A stretch of 64,000 nucleotides of DNA from Tetrastigma voinierianum (GCA_016808115.1 JAEQBH010002845.1:806001-870000), one strand, 5' to 3'; numbered from the stretch's first letter, positions 35,263 through 46,850 are shown. Program-made: numbers and translations. The notes: generated by a model not told the origin, from the letters alone.

Positions 35263-38040
35263 CTCCCCTCCTAAAAAGGAATTTCATCCGAAATTGAACA
35301 ATCATAATCACTCGCATGTATGTGCAGCGTGCCTTCATGCCATGCATGTAAACTAGTCGTTTAAATCTTGCTTATTAAACCACCTTCTCTTCATCCATGA
35401 AGTGGGTAGCCGCATCGTGTCCTCGCGCTCCCCGTTGACTCCTCCACTCCTGCGGTGCGCCATAGCACTCTCACTAGCCTCTCGGTCTTGCGTCGCAAAA
35501 ACTACGATCCGCGGTACCAAACGATATATTATTGGTCATCGCCGAAGGTTCCATCAGGTGTCAATCTCTATACGTCCCCAGATCACCACATGGGCTGGAT
35601 CGGAATATATTCGGAGCATGGAGTGTGGGGAAACACCTCGTGGACACCTATCATCTTTGGCGGTAATGCCAGCCGTGCGCGCGGTGCCTATCCTCCTGAA
35701 TCTCTAAAGAAGGCCCGATAAACCTGGCGTTAGCTTCCACATTTCATGCAGACGACCGCTCTCTCTTGGGATTCGGCGAGGAAAGGCGTGATCTGACCTC
35801 GAACTCTAGGGTCGGCGTCGTATCTGCATAAGCTCCTCTGGCGGCTCGGCTAGGTGAGAAGGCATTTGTCGTATAAAGCTCACCTTCTCAGAGGTGTCTC
35901 TAATCAAATCCGGACCCGTGATGGATCTCTCTCCCATCTCGGTCCATCCTAACGGTGACCTACATGACCTCCCATACAATGCCTCATATGGTGCCATTCA
36001 TTTTCGCGATAGCGTTGTTGTGGCGAGATTCCGCTAAGGGCAATCAATCCTCTACCTTTATGATCGAGGACACATGTTATGACATGCCCTCCCAACACAG
36101 TATGTAATCCATACACACGTAACCTACACAACCCGCTTGCTTGGTGTGTGTACTTCTTCTCTCGAGTCCGCGATCAGCGTGATCGATGGTACGTCGGCTA
36201 CATCCATGCCGTAAATGTCATCCATTTACTAAGCCCTTGCCGACAATGACATCAATGAAATTTCCAAAGGGTATCGAACCTCGAGTCACCCCGACTCCAT
36301 CCTGACTAAAGTCTGGCATTGATAACGGGTGTGTCAGTGTGTTTTCATCTTGGGCAACATAACTTTTCGTCTTACACTTCGAGCCTCTTGCATTTACCCA
36401 GGAATTCGGGATATCTCCCCCGGGTCTCTTACACCACAACGAGTTCTCACGAGGGATTCTGAGCCTGTTGCTTTGCCCAGCGCACTCACCATGAGTGGTG
36501 AAGGACCATCTAGTGCACTACACGATCACGATGCGTGTTTCAGGTGCACATGAGCGGTAATGTCATCTTTGTGACAACGATCCGGTTCCACCATGAAGAG
36601 CGAGATCTCGAGAGATCTCTCACTCATAATCCGGAGCCTCTCGGTCGACTCTCACCCTCATCCTTGGGAAGAACATCTATATCGGCTTCTCTAAGAGGCC
36701 TTAACCTCTAAGCCCCCAGAATCCAATGCAGTGTCGAGTATGACAGCCGGCCTGAGTCTCGGGTGCGACAACCCAGTTGGTTGTCCAGCTCATCCATGTC
36801 AGGCGACAATCAGCCCAGCCAATAGGTCTGCCCTTGCTAGGTCTGCCTTAGATCGCAACTCGATCTGTCCACGGCTTGACCCACCTCGCCCCTCGCTATC
36901 TGTGGTGTTGGAGTGCTTGTATAACCCACTGGCAGAGCTAAAGCGGTTCCTCGACCGTCTTAGGGTGTGAAGGAATGAGTAGTGTACTCTCTTGTCCTAC
37001 GAAGCTAGCCCCAGGGTGGATTATCTGAAGTCTTGGGATCCCATCTCTGGGGGAAATCCATCACTCATGCTCCAATCCTGGCCACCAGTCTGAAACTAGC
37101 GTGAGCATAAGTCTTACGCCTCTTCCGGCCCAGGAAAGCCGTCCCTCCCCTCTTGTTACCGACACTCGTATCCGAGTGTTCGAGTATCTCGATCTCTCTC
37201 TCATAGTCAGAGCATCCCGACCAGTGAGTCCATGTCCGTGGCGAAGTCTACGATCCTTTCCCGAATGGACAACTTCGGCCCATTCTGTGTCTCGTAATGC
37301 CAGGCTGATCAGAAAGCGCCTCTTTGAGATTGGCGGTCGGTCTCCCGACTCGTCACTACCTCGACCTTCTCTGGAGTGGACGCCGGTCGCGACACCGGTG
37401 TCCCAAAATCTCACCTCGATGGCCAAAACTCGAACTTCTTGAACTTAAGCGTCCTGGCGATGGTCTCTTACTTGACCACGAAACAATCCTCAGGCCGTAC
37501 TCATTACTTTACTCGTGGGGTAGATCGAGATGTCATCCACGAAGACTCACGACAAACTGATCTAGATAAGGTTGGAACACCCTATGCATGAGATCCATGA
37601 ATGCTGGCGGCCCGTCAATCCGTGAGGCATCACGTAACTCACTTAGTGCCATAGCAGCGTCCTAGCGTCTTAGGGATGTCAGGTATCCACTGACCCTCAA
37701 TGATGGTAACCAGCGCGAAGGTCTATCTTGGGGGTAGACTCGCGCTCCTCTCAACTGGTCAAATAAATCATCAATCCTCGGTAATAGGTGCGGGTGCGGA
37801 TCATAACCTGTTCCCTTTGCCTATAGTCAGCCTTACGATCGAAGGTCTTGCCCTTCTTCTTCACTTAAATAGAGCAGGGCCGCCCCATGGTGAAGTGCTC
37901 GGTTTCATAAACCTTGTCCAATAGTCCTTGGGCGGACTACGAGGTTCCTGCAACTCAACTGGTGCCATCCTATGCGGAGTCATAGAGATAGTTGAAGTAC
38001 CCGAGGAGTGTAACTTCGATCTAGAAAGTCTACATCCTTT
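35263..38040 (-). pseudogene. Tekay/Del-type pol: RT, integrase and C-terminal domain (broken)
   Basis: On the minus strand, in protein order: reverse transcriptase with 'PPAFMDLMHRVFQPYLDQFV' (37620-37550), running into the frame-shifted (V)DDI site, and 'NEYGLRIV' (37500). Then integrase with 'PLSMPDFSQDG' and 'FIDVIVGKGL' (36330-36220), 'CVLDHKGR' (36080) and 'MAPYEALYGRSCRSPLGWTE' (35997-35938). Then 'ITGPDLIRDTSEKVSFIRQM'. Last, a C-terminal part with 'YSDPAHVVIWG' (35600) and 'VFATQDREASES'. The tail meets the LTR with the usual polypurine tract. No gag was found, and RNase H is only suspected (36560-37000). Many stops and frameshifts. Confidence 0.85.
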
Positions 38041-39408
38041 CTCCCCATCATTACACCATGCATATAATTTAAATGCATATTAGCGCAATCACCATTTCAA
38101 ATAGTAGTTAAATCCAAAACAGTATCTCTAAGGCATAACCACAGCCCCGAGACACTAAGCATACACATAACTCAGTGTATACGCAATCAATTTCGCGTTT
38201 AAAATTTTGTTTTCAACAAAATTTTATTTTCAAAAATTTTATTTTTGAAAATTTTATTTTTTCGAAAATTTTATCAAATTTATTTGATTTTATTTGATTT
38301 TTATTTGAATTTAATAAAAATATATATATATTTTTAGAAAATTTATTTTACAATGAACAGTGTTCATTTGGTGACTCAGAATCTGCAGGAGTGAGCCGGG
38401 TCCAGCTAGAGTCGGGCGGAGCGGGTGCCTTGTGCACAGACCTTGGTGGCCCGGCCCGGCACACACCCATCAGCGCCAGGCCACGCCCCGGGCCTTGCAT
38501 GGCCCGCGCACAATGCACATGCCCCGCGAGCTCCAGCAGTCGCCCGAGCGCCTGCCGCGCTGCGGCGCATGCCCGCGCGCCAGCTACGCCTCCGCCGCAC
38601 ACTGCGCCACAACGCACACGCCCTCGCCCAGCGCCCGCAACTGCGGCGCCCGGAAATGCCGCTCACTGCGCCCGTAGCGCCTCGCTGCCTTTAGCACGCC
38701 AGCAGCGCCGCGCCACGCCCGGCGCACGCCACTCGCCCTCACCCGGCACCGGCGCCCGGCGCCCACGCTGCGGCGCCCGGCGCCCCGGCCTCCCTGCCGA
38801 TAGGCGTAGCCATTTGGGATTTTATACATTTTTTTCAATATTAGCCAATAGTATTATTATTAATTTCAATTATTTCGGCCCGGTATGAAAAATCACTAAA
38901 ATCACTAAAAATTCATTTTTTTCATACTCTTTAATACTCAAATAAATTTGTAAAAATTTATTTTCTCCATTTTCTTAAATTTCCTCCCAATAAATTCATA
39001 AAAATTTTATTTCCTCTGATTTTCTTCAACTTAGAAATTTTTTTTTTCATCACCTAATAGGCTAAATAAATTTATAAAATTTATCCTTTTCATTTTCTTT
39101 TCCAGTTTTTGTACACTGTACAACTCGACATATCTTCTACACATTCATGTGCTAATCACCAAGCACACATCATTTCACTACTCACTTACAACATGGCAAA
39201 CACACCATTCACCAAACAACCAATTGATCACATGTTATAAACATCAATCATACCATCACATGATCACAATCAAAACACATACGGTGTTCCTATAGAATTT
39301 CTCTCGTGCCTTCCTAGGTAATCTCATACCTAACCTCGTCATACCACCAGGTGGTGATGGATACCCTAACCAGGCTCCTGATATTAGTATACCTAGCTCG
39401 ATGCAGGC
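38041..39408. other. Internal remainder of the family-T element; gag region replaced or lost
   Basis: Expected gag motifs are absent. Positions 38200-38345 are AT-rich with repeated 'aaaattttatt' and 'atttgatttt'. Positions 38345-38815 are the GC-rich island listed separately. Positions 38880-39120 repeat 'aaataaatttataaaattta' style sequence. Beside the right LTR 'ccaggctcctgatatta' (39370-39386) resembles a tRNA-Met primer site on the minus strand. Confidence 0.5.
38345..38815. other. Isolated GC-rich island of about 470 bp
   Basis: Dense in GCGCC/GGCGC words and CpG, with very AT-rich DNA on both sides. Overlapping open frames exist on both strands (Ala/Arg/Pro-rich, up to 165 codons) because stop codons are rare at this base composition. 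None has a recognisable domain, and I do not call a gene. It lies where gag would be in the family-T element. Confidence 0.6.
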
Positions 39409-41628
39409 TGCGACGCCCCAAACCGGGGTCGGGTTGACTACCCAGATTAACACTGGAATACAAGTAGAGTGGGTTACGGCATGCTAGAAAATCGGGGCGG
39501 AGTCTCCTTTCATGCAGGGGGCTACACCCAGCTTGATCTGCGTATACTGTCCCAAAGCAGGTCAGTATATCGCGATATATATGTGCGATATGGCCACTTG
39601 GGCCCATAACGATCCTGACATACATCTTAGGCTATGAATCAAACTATATACCCAATAGATACAAGAGTTGTATGTTTTTACTCTTATCTGATACATACAC
39701 ATTAAAATTAGAATTCACAATACATGCTTGTACATCAAAGCCCGCAACGGCTTTCTTATAATACAACCTCGGGACGGAAAGGCAGGTCTCTCGCGGCGCT
39801 CCACATTTTTGTAAAAGGGGATCAGCGGCGGGGGTATTTAAAAAATTTCGATAGGAGAATGCCACTAAGTGGCTGCCTCACCACCTAAGTGCAGTCTGAT
39901 GTTCCAATTTAAACAAGCATTCAAGCGGGAAATGCATGATCACTGCCGAATGTCTACAAGACCAACTCGGATCTCGAGTCCTCAGGCCTCTCTCCGCGCT
40001 CGCCTAAGCGCCGTGTGAGAATGTTGTTTTGTTAGTGGGCAGCACTCAAATGAATATATATATATATATATATATATCGATTGGAGACTCAGACGATTGA
40101 TATATATTATTTGTTTGTGGACTACCCTCAGATGAATATATCTTATTTGGTATTTCAGCGGTCGATATATTATTTAGTTTGAATTTCTGCATAGATGAAT
40201 AATGCTATAATATTTGAACTCAGAAGCGGTTGATATATTATTTAATTTAATTTCTGCTCAGATAATTAACGCTTGGAAATTTCTCTCAGAGACCATTTTC
40301 TCTAGACTCATCTCATGCACTAACTCCTATATTCCTAGGATGTTCAGTGCATATGGAATAAATGTATGCTAATTAATGTGATCTATCAACATCTGCATGT
40401 AACTTATGAATATATTCGCATAATATCCCGTCATGTGATAATGTCATGTAATTAATCATTTCAAGCATCAAAAATTAGCTCACTTGGGCTAATGATCATA
40501 CGAGTAATTTAATTTAAATCACTTTCGACTGACACGTATTTTTCACAAAATATATACTTTGAGAACAATATTAAAGGGAATATTGAAACCTGGATTTAAT
40601 ATTAGGAAAATCGCGAAAACATCGGTTCACTTAGTGAACGCAATCAACGTTCGTGTGCGTGCCAAGCGAGCGTTTAATACGCGAGATAGCGCTAATCGCT
40701 TTAGCATTTAACATCGGTGGGCGATCCTGTTTGCTCCATTTTCTCTTTCAAAAATTCCAGAGTTCGGTCTCATGTTTTGGGGAGATAGATCATCTGGCAG
40801 ATTAGGCCTTTTTAAATATCGTCGTAATTTGAAATCGTAAATTTTAAATTAAAACGCAACAGTGAAAGCCCTTGTTTCAACATTGAAGTTTCAATAAATT
40901 CAAATCAATTCGGTCCCGAGCTTTGGGGCCAGTCAAAGCGACCATCACGGCCTCGAATAATACGAAACATGGAAAAACCTAAAAATGGGAATAAAAGCAT
41001 GAAGTAGAGAAAATCTACCTCGAGGAGTTTGAAGAAACTCCAAATCCGGGGTCAGCGCGTTGTCGCCGCCTGAAACGACTTCCCTTCTTACTCGGGTGGC
41101 CGTGACGGTCGGATTAATAGTATTTTTAGAGAGAAGTTTCTCTCTCTAAAGCATTTCTCTGAAATGGATTCTTTGCGGGAGAAAATAAGTTTACCGCGTT
41201 TTTGGTTTTAGTAGAATGTAGGAGATGAATTTATTTGCTCTTTTGTCTTTTTAATTACATGCATCGATTCATGTCTACGTTATGTAAACTAACTCTGATT
41301 TGATATTCGGCTATCTCGGCCGTCATTTTTCATCATTTCTCTCTCCTTACCACTCATGAGTACGTAGTACGTATTATATGTGGCTTTAGTGGCGTAGAAA
41401 GCGGAGTTCACGGCGCGGCTTATGATGCCTCAGAAGCGTGTCGTCATTGTCTCGAGAAAAATTATGAAATTTTATACGTCTTCAGCCCAGATTTCGTGAG
41501 GCGATTCAATGGTCTGTCCGTTTAGTCGTGAGATCTAGATAATTAATTCGCAGTTACAACGTATTAATTACAATTTGTAATCAAAATTGATTTTGCCCTT
41601 ATTCCGAAGTAGAATTTCGGGTCTTACA
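39409..41628 (-). repeat. Family-T right LTR (5' LTR in element sense)
   Basis: 2220 bp, starting TGCGACGCCCCAAACCGGGG and ending GAATTTCGGGTCTTACA. It is the best uninterrupted family-T LTR in the window and the reference for recognising the solo copies. Confidence 0.88.
40057..40077. repeat. (TA)n microsatellite in family-T right LTR
   Basis: About 11 units, the shortest of the four equivalent tracts. Confidence 0.9.
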
Positions 41629-41805
41629 CTTACCAAAACCACTTGTTGCATCATCACGCAACCATTGAAGTTATGTCGATGTGAGAATCGGTCTCGGTCA
41701 ATGTTGATCAAAGAAGACAGAGATGATGATCGTAGGGATGTGGTAGGAGATGTGGAAGGAAACATGATCTTCAAGAGTATGAGAAAGTGCACTCTAGTCC
41801 CATAG
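41629..41805 (+). pseudogene. C-terminal coding segment of the MULE-PMD gene, last part
   Basis: This resumes the frame cut at 23333, just after the duplicated CTTAC. It reads 'LTKTTCCIITQPLKL', then an acidic/basic tail ending 'FKSMRKCTLVP' and a stop codon at 41803-41805. An apparent upstream ATG lies inside the LTR and is not the real start. Confidence 0.65.
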
Positions 41806-42830
41806 AACTAATGGTTGGACATCATGGACGTCCAATACAAAAAAGGAAGGCTCCTTCGTGCGATACTCATTGAGGATGTTACTACATTTGACCTGTATTT
41901 TCGATATTGTTAGTTTTTTTATGTTGGTGCATGTAATATATATTTTGGATACTTCTACTTATAATTCATGTTTTGGATATTATTGATACTTTGGATGTTT
42001 GTTATATAGTCTATTGAAAGGTGTTGACTTGGTTAATTTGGTTTGATTAATATTGGATTAAATGTTGATCTTGATGTATACAAGTGATAAATTTATGTTT
42101 TGTATTATAGATGAAGTGTTCAATATAAAAGTTGTCTTATATAATGGTTTAAAGGTTTCTCTTGAAGCAACACTTTTAAAATAATCGTTGCTTATGCAAT
42201 AGTACAAATGTGTCTTTTCAAAAGACAGTTTCAGTGGAAATTGAAATTTTTTGAAATTATGAAAGTGTCTGCTTGAAAGACTTGCTTTTAATGAAATAGT
42301 CTGAGTGTCTTCTTGAAAAGGCAGCTTTTTTCGGTGTAAATTGAAATTTTGAAAATTGAAGGTGTCTCTTTGAAAAGTTTCAGGTGACAAATTGAAAATT
42401 TTAATTATGAAAATGTCTCTTCAAAGGCAGAACTTCCAAATAAATAGTGCGAATGTGTTTATTTGCTTGAGCTTTGATGTAAATTTAAAATTTTCAAAAT
42501 TCGCCAGTATATCGCGAAAAGGCTTGATTCGATTAATTAAAAATTTTCAAAGGCAGTTTCAACGAAATATCATGAATGTCTCTTGGCGAAAACAACTTTT
42601 AGTGTAAATTTAAAATTTTGAAATTATAAGGTGGATCTTGAAAAAACAACTTTTGTAGAAATGAATGCAGATGCTTGAAAACGATTTTAGTGTAAATTCA
42701 AAAATTTTTAAATTTTAAAAAATGTATCTGATTGGCATAAATTACACTAAATTTAGAAATATTTTTAAACCTATTATATTTGAAGAATTTTTTATTTTTT
42801 TTTAAAACTAAATGTCTAAAAACCTCCGGT
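41806..42830 (+). mobile_element. 3' flank of the MULE with subterminal repeats
   Basis: The stretch 42140-42740 repeats a loose unit of roughly 65-105 bp built from 'gtgtctcttgaaaag', 'ggcagcttt' and 'gtgtaaattgaaattttgaaa'. Six or seven decayed copies are visible. Such subterminal repeats are common at MULE ends. No matching inverted terminal repeat was found to the left, so the element's true ends are not fixed. Confidence 0.5.
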
Positions 42831-42876
42831 TCGAAGGAGGTACTGATTACTAAGAATAGAACAGCGGAGCCAGATG

Positions 42877-42891
42877 AAACGGCGTCGTTTT
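42877..42891. promoter_or_regulatory. Conserved plant palindromic promoter-type motif
   Basis: AAACGGCGTCGTTTT is a near-palindrome often met in dicot upstream regions. It lies about 520 bp before the X8 gene's start codon. Its role here is not established. Confidence 0.35.
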
Positions 42892-43287
42892 AATGTTTCC
42901 CAACGGTTGGAATGGTTCCAAAATGCACGATTCCACAGGAATGATGGTGACTGGGCTTTCACAAAGGGGTTAAGGGTTAAGAGAGTCAGACGTTCACAGA
43001 GATGGGTACAACTTACAAGGGCTTCCTTCACGGACGTTCACACTTCCCACTCCATCTGAGCTGGCAATCTCTTCTTCTTCCACGCGTCCCAATTCTCAGA
43101 AAACTGTCCTTTCCCACCAGCAAAATGTTTTATCTGCGTTACTTACCCTCCCCAGTCCCCATGGCCTTGAAACTTTTTATTTCCCATATATTGTTTTGGC
43201 CCTTTTCGTGTTTGGTCAAAGGGCAATTTCGTCTCAAATGTACACTCCTGAAGCAAGCCCAGAAGTGTAGTGCCTTCCCCTGCACTC

Positions 43288-43293
43288 TATAAC
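43288..43293 (+). promoter_or_regulatory. Possible TATA box of the X8 gene
   Basis: TATAAC inside 'cactctataacaaacc' lies 104 bp before the start codon at 43397, a plausible distance for a plant TATA box plus short leader. No stronger candidate is seen in the preceding 150 bp. Confidence 0.4.
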
Positions 43294-43396
43294 AAACCCC
43301 ACTTTCTTTTAGATGACATTACAGTTTACACTGTTGCAGAATGCAGAGTGAGGGTTTTAGCGTTCAAGTTTAAGGGCTTTCTCTGTGTAACAGACC

Positions 43397-44935
43397 ATGT
43401 TGAAGATGGAGTCCCTCTTTCCTATCTTCTTTCTCACCATCCTGGTTCTTACTGGTAAGCCAAACTGTTCAACAATACTCTACTGCTCTGTCCCATTCTC
43501 GGTTTCTTCTTGGTTTTCCTCTTTCCTCTAACTCCATCCTACTATTTGCAGGTTCCATTTCAGAATCTGTTCAACTCTTAACCCTCCATGACTCTTCTCC
43601 AGTGGTTCTTCAAGCAATGTCTCACACCGATGTGCCCATAGCAGTTTCTGTTGGTGAGGATGACCTCAGTGAGGTCTCTGGGAGTGTGTTAATGGCGGAA
43701 AGTTGGGTCAGAACCCATGTTCTGGCCCACTACCCTTCTACTAAAATCACCACCATTGTTGTGGGTAACACTGTTTTCTGTGACAGAATCAAAGAAGACA
43801 AATTGGGGTTGGTTTTGCCATCTCTGAAGAACGTTTATTACTCCCTAACACGGTGGGGTTTGGAGAAAGAAATCAGAGTCTCAGCCGCTTTTTCTTCCAA
43901 CTGTTTGAACACTGACTCTTTTTTTTACAGAGGTGACTTGGCTGAGAAAGTTATCAAACCTCTGCTCTCCTTTCTTGAGCTCACAAACTCGACTTACTCT
44001 GTCAACCCACCTCGAAATTTCTCTCCTTTTTCTGATGAGACTGCGGGTTTGATGTCTTCACACTCAGAGTGGATGAAAAAACTTGGAACTTTTAAGCTTA
44101 GGGCTAATGTGATAGTTCAAAGCACAAGGGAAAGCAAGCCTCGTACCAGGAAGCTCTTTGTAGAATCATTCCCGGCGAGACCAACCCCATTACCGGAGCT
44201 GTCACCGTCCCCAATCCATTCCTCCGTTGGTTTCTCTGCTCCGACAAATGTAGCCAAAAACCCTCTTTCCCCACTTCCCCCACTCGAAGGAACTGTGTCT
44301 CCGCCGCCATGGACATTCCCTTTCCCCCCTGAATCGCCGCCGTTTGTAATTCCGGCGAGCCCACCTTATAGTTCCTCGTTGCCTCCTTGTAGTGCATTTG
44401 AGGGCGGTGCGCCAGCGCCGGAGCCGGGGGTGAAGCAGGGATTATGGTGTGTGGCTAAGCCTAGTGTTCCGGCAGATACATTGCAGGAGGCAATGGACTA
44501 TGCTTGTGGAAGTGGTGGTGCTGATTGTGAAGAGATTAAGCCTCATGGGAGCTGCTATTTTCCTGACACTGTTCTTGCCCATGCTTCTTATGCTTTCAAT
44601 AGCTACTGGCAAAAACACAAGAAAAATGGAGGCACCTGTGGTTTTGAAGGGACTGCCATGCTCATTAATGTAGACCCAAGTGAGCTTCAACCTTGTCTCA
44701 TATTATTTTGTTATGATCTTCATGAGTGTTACTTATTACACTTTCAATAGTCCCCATAACCTTTGTTTGGTTGCTGAGAAAAAAAAAAGAGGAAAACTCT
44801 GGCTTGGAATTTTGCTTGCATTTTCCCCTGCATTTTTTCTAGGCAACCCGACATAGTTAGGAATATAATGTCTTCTTTAATGACAGAAAGGTGCTTCTTG
44901 CAGGTTTTCTACATTGTCGGTTCTTTCATGCTTAG
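43397..44935 (+). CDS. Secreted GH17-like/X8 (CBM43) protein, three exons
   Basis: Exons 43397-43454, 43552-44679 and 44904-44935 join with GT-AG introns (97 and 224 bp, both phase 1) into 405 codons. Residues 1-24 are a hydrophobic signal peptide (MLKMESLFPIFFLTILVLTG...). Residues 37-210 resemble the front part of a family-17 beta-1,3-glucanase ('VLQAMSHTDVPIAVSVG', 'MAESWVRTHVLAHYPSTKI') but stop short of the fold's catalytic glutamates. Residues 228-315 are proline/serine-rich. Residues 318-405 are an X8 module: WCVAKP, 'AMDYACGSGGADC', 'GSCYFPDTVLAHASYAFNSY', 'GGTCGFEG' and final 'DPSFLHCRFFHA'. X8 modules bind beta-1,3-glucan (callose), so a cell-wall or plasmodesmal binding protein is likely, without hydrolysis. 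There is no GPI-type tail. A second in-frame ATG (43406) could also start it. It looks intact. Confidence 0.9.
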
Positions 44936-45506
44936 CGAGAGACAATTGGGGAAGCGAATGTGGAGACAAAGGAGTTGTTTTGCCACAAGTTAGTATTGAT
45001 ATTCTGATTTTGTAGTAACATGCTCTAATTTATGGCATTATCTTGATTAATTAGAATAGTATTTACATGTAGTAGTTAGGAAGTAGGCACCTGGAAAATT
45101 TTGTTTCTTTCTTACTTATCTCCATGGTCTTCTATTCACAAAAGAAAGACTCTTTTTGATTTCCATCTTATATATATTATATGCTCTTTTGCTTTTGCTG
45201 GAAAATATTGCTCTCATTGGGTTTTCTACCAATTCCCACATTTGATTATGGATTTGAATGGAATTAGTTGGTGAAAAAATGACTATTTATGGGGAATCTT
45301 CTTCTTGTGAACAAAAGTCATGAGAATCAAAGTGATTTAGTAATGGTAGTCTTGTAGGAGCTTTTGGTTTTGAAGCATTTCCTAGTCTGTCCTATTGTTA
45401 GTCTCACTTTCTCCTCAGTCAAAGCAAGCCCGTAATTTTCTATAATTCTGCGTGGTTTTCTTCATCACTTTCTCCTCAGTCAGTCAAAGCATGTTGCTAC
45501 AAGAAC
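44936..45506. other. 3' flank of the X8 gene
   Basis: Ordinary AT-rich intergenic sequence, with no open frame of note. The first 100-150 bp is the probable 3' untranslated region. A segment 'tttctcctcagtcaaagca' occurs twice (45408 and 45468), a small local duplication. Confidence 0.5.
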
Positions 45507-45666
45507 CCTGAGAAATAGCTCAGATGGTCTTACCTTGGTTTTCCATTCACCAATTAATGTCGTCTTAGGACCAATGGATGATTTATCCGAGCATTAACTT
45601 TAGAGTACCAAGGGATTAGTCTAGGTGTGCCCAAATTGGCTTAGACACTCGTGATTATAAAAAAAA
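45507..45666 (+). mobile_element. tRNA-derived SINE
   Basis: An A-box-like TAGCTCAGATGG (45516-45527) near the start is followed about 110 bp on by 'gggattagtctaggtgtgccc' and 'cttagacactcgtgattat', a tail typical of plant SINEs. An A8 run (45659-45666) closes it. The B box is decayed, and no target duplication is obvious. Confidence 0.6.
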
Positions 45667-46224
45667 TTCTTAGATCTTCATCATTCTATTATAATGGTAA
45701 TGGTCCTGACATTTATGTGGTGTAAAGCTAGTTTATGTGTCATTTATATCAAGAGCTTTAACATCTCATTAGTTGCAGCTAAAATTGTCTAGAGTATAAA
45801 AATAAATGTAACATGAGCAGGTTATCTAACATTGGATACCTTGCCACATGGCCCCAGTTCATCAAGGCTCTCTGATTCTTTTGTTGGTTACTCTCATCAA
45901 TTGCTTTTCCTGATTGTCTATTTTCTGTCAGCCATGCCATGTCATCTGCGCATGTGGTGAGACCCACATTGGCATCAAAATTTGATTGGCTCTATCCTCT
46001 GTGAGTAGGGCAACTGCACCATAATTATGAGGACAATTATGTTTGCCTTAAAACCATATTTAGATGTCTGTTAAGCATATGAATTAGTGATAAGAAAACC
46101 TTGTAAAAATGGGAAAAAAAATAAAGTTTCCAATTGGCCTTCAAAGTTTACATTCTCATTTACTAGGTTTTGTTATCAATAAATCAGGGCACAGCATCTA
46201 AAAATGGCAAGGTTAAGGAAAGGG

Positions 46225-46230
46225 AAAAAA
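46225..46230 (-). terminator. RNA polymerase III terminator of the tRNA gene
   Basis: T6 on the minus strand, five bases after the tRNA 3' end. Confidence 0.8.
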
Positions 46231-46234
46231 TAAT

Positions 46235-46306
46235 TATCAGAGCCAGGTTTCGATCCTGGGACCTGTGGGTTATGGGCCCACCACGCTTCCGCTGCGCCAC
46301 TCTGAT
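46235..46306 (-). tRNA. Initiator tRNA-Met (CAT anticodon)
   Basis: The 72-base minus-strand sequence folds as a perfect cloverleaf. The acceptor stem ATCAGAG pairs with CTCTGAT. The D-arm is GCGCAGCGGAAGCGT. The anticodon arm is TGGGCCCATAACCCA with CAT at 46272-46274. The T arm is CCAGGATCGAAACCTGG, with A in place of T at the T-loop start (ATCGAAA), the hallmark of eukaryotic initiators. Internal A and B boxes are intact. It starts translation and also primes reverse transcription of many plant LTR elements, including the one at 4619-13396. No intron and no encoded CCA. Confidence 0.97.
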
Positions 46307-46320
46307 TTGTTGTTATAACG
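46307..46320 (-). promoter_or_regulatory. Upstream CAA and TATA-like motif of the tRNA gene
   Basis: Reading toward the tRNA the minus strand gives CGTTATAACAACAAA. Plant tRNA genes often carry CAA triplets within ten bases of the start and an A/T-rich element just above. Both are present here. Confidence 0.65.
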
Positions 46321-46599
46321 CTCATCTCAGACTCGTTATATCAGCTACCTCTGAAATTAAAGTCTGTCAAAATACTTGAAAATTTCTGCAGCCAATATTC
46401 TTTTTTTTCTTTTACAAATTTCATACTGACCTAAATCCAATCTTTATTCATTGATGCAACGTGCAAAATACAGATGATAGTTTCACTCACTTCATGGCCT
46501 TTTAAGTCTTAACTTGGGCTGAATGAGCTTGATACCACATCTCCAATTTCAAATACCCAATTCAACTTTTTAAAGTTTTTTCTTTGACATCTATTCATT

Positions 46600-46705
46600 T
46601 TGCATTACTTTATTGTACTATTGTGTTCTTGGATTCAAACTTGGGATCTCCACTAAACCCACCCCACCCCACCTCTTTACCATTTGAGCCAAACCTCAAG
46701 GGCTT
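46600..46705 (-). mobile_element. SINE head (tRNA-like A and B boxes)
   Basis: On the minus strand 'GGTTTGGCTCAAATGGTAAAG' (A box) is followed by 'CCCAAGTTTGAATCCAAG' (B box). This is the spacing of a tRNA-derived SINE 5' end. The A/T-rich DNA beyond 46600 has no clear tail. Confidence 0.55.
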
Positions 46706-46719
46706 TTTAAGTTTTTTTT

Positions 46720-46850
46720 TTTAATTCCATTTTATTTTCAAGGTAGTAAATTGTTCTCACTTAGATTCGTATCTGGGACTCCCCTTTCTTTATGCTCTAT
46801 GCCTGTTTGAAAGAGTGAGCGTCTTATCACTTGAGTTAGACATGATGTGA
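46720..46850 (-). mobile_element. Second SINE-like head
   Basis: On the minus strand 'GTCTAACTCAAGTGATAAGA' resembles an A box, and 'CCCAGATACGAATCTAAG' a B box about 60 bases later. It is degenerate. Confidence 0.4.

Larger units (their letters stand above)
23334..41628 (-). mobile_element. Tekay/Del-like Ty3-gypsy element (family T) inserted in the MULE
   Basis: The left LTR (23334-23855 plus 33509-35262) is split by an Athila-like element. The internal region is 35263-39408 and the right LTR 39409-41628. Target duplications are CTTGC (23329-23333) and CTTAC (41629-41633), one difference. In element sense it reads on the minus strand: the right LTR is the 5' LTR, with a primer-site-like TAATATCAGGAGCCTGG beside it (39370-39386). 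The pol gene ends against the left LTR with the typical 'gaaattcctttttaggagggg' tract before TGTAAGACCCG. All coding sequence is broken. Confidence 0.88.

Noticed and set aside
38391..38888. 165-codon Ala/Pro/Arg-rich frame, with others on both strands
   Set aside because: High G+C makes stops rare in all frames; no motif, and long frames occur on both strands at once.
44104..44690. Minus-strand frames of 97 and 82 codons inside the X8 gene
   Set aside because: Antisense shadows of exon 2; the plus-strand exon has clear domain and splice evidence.
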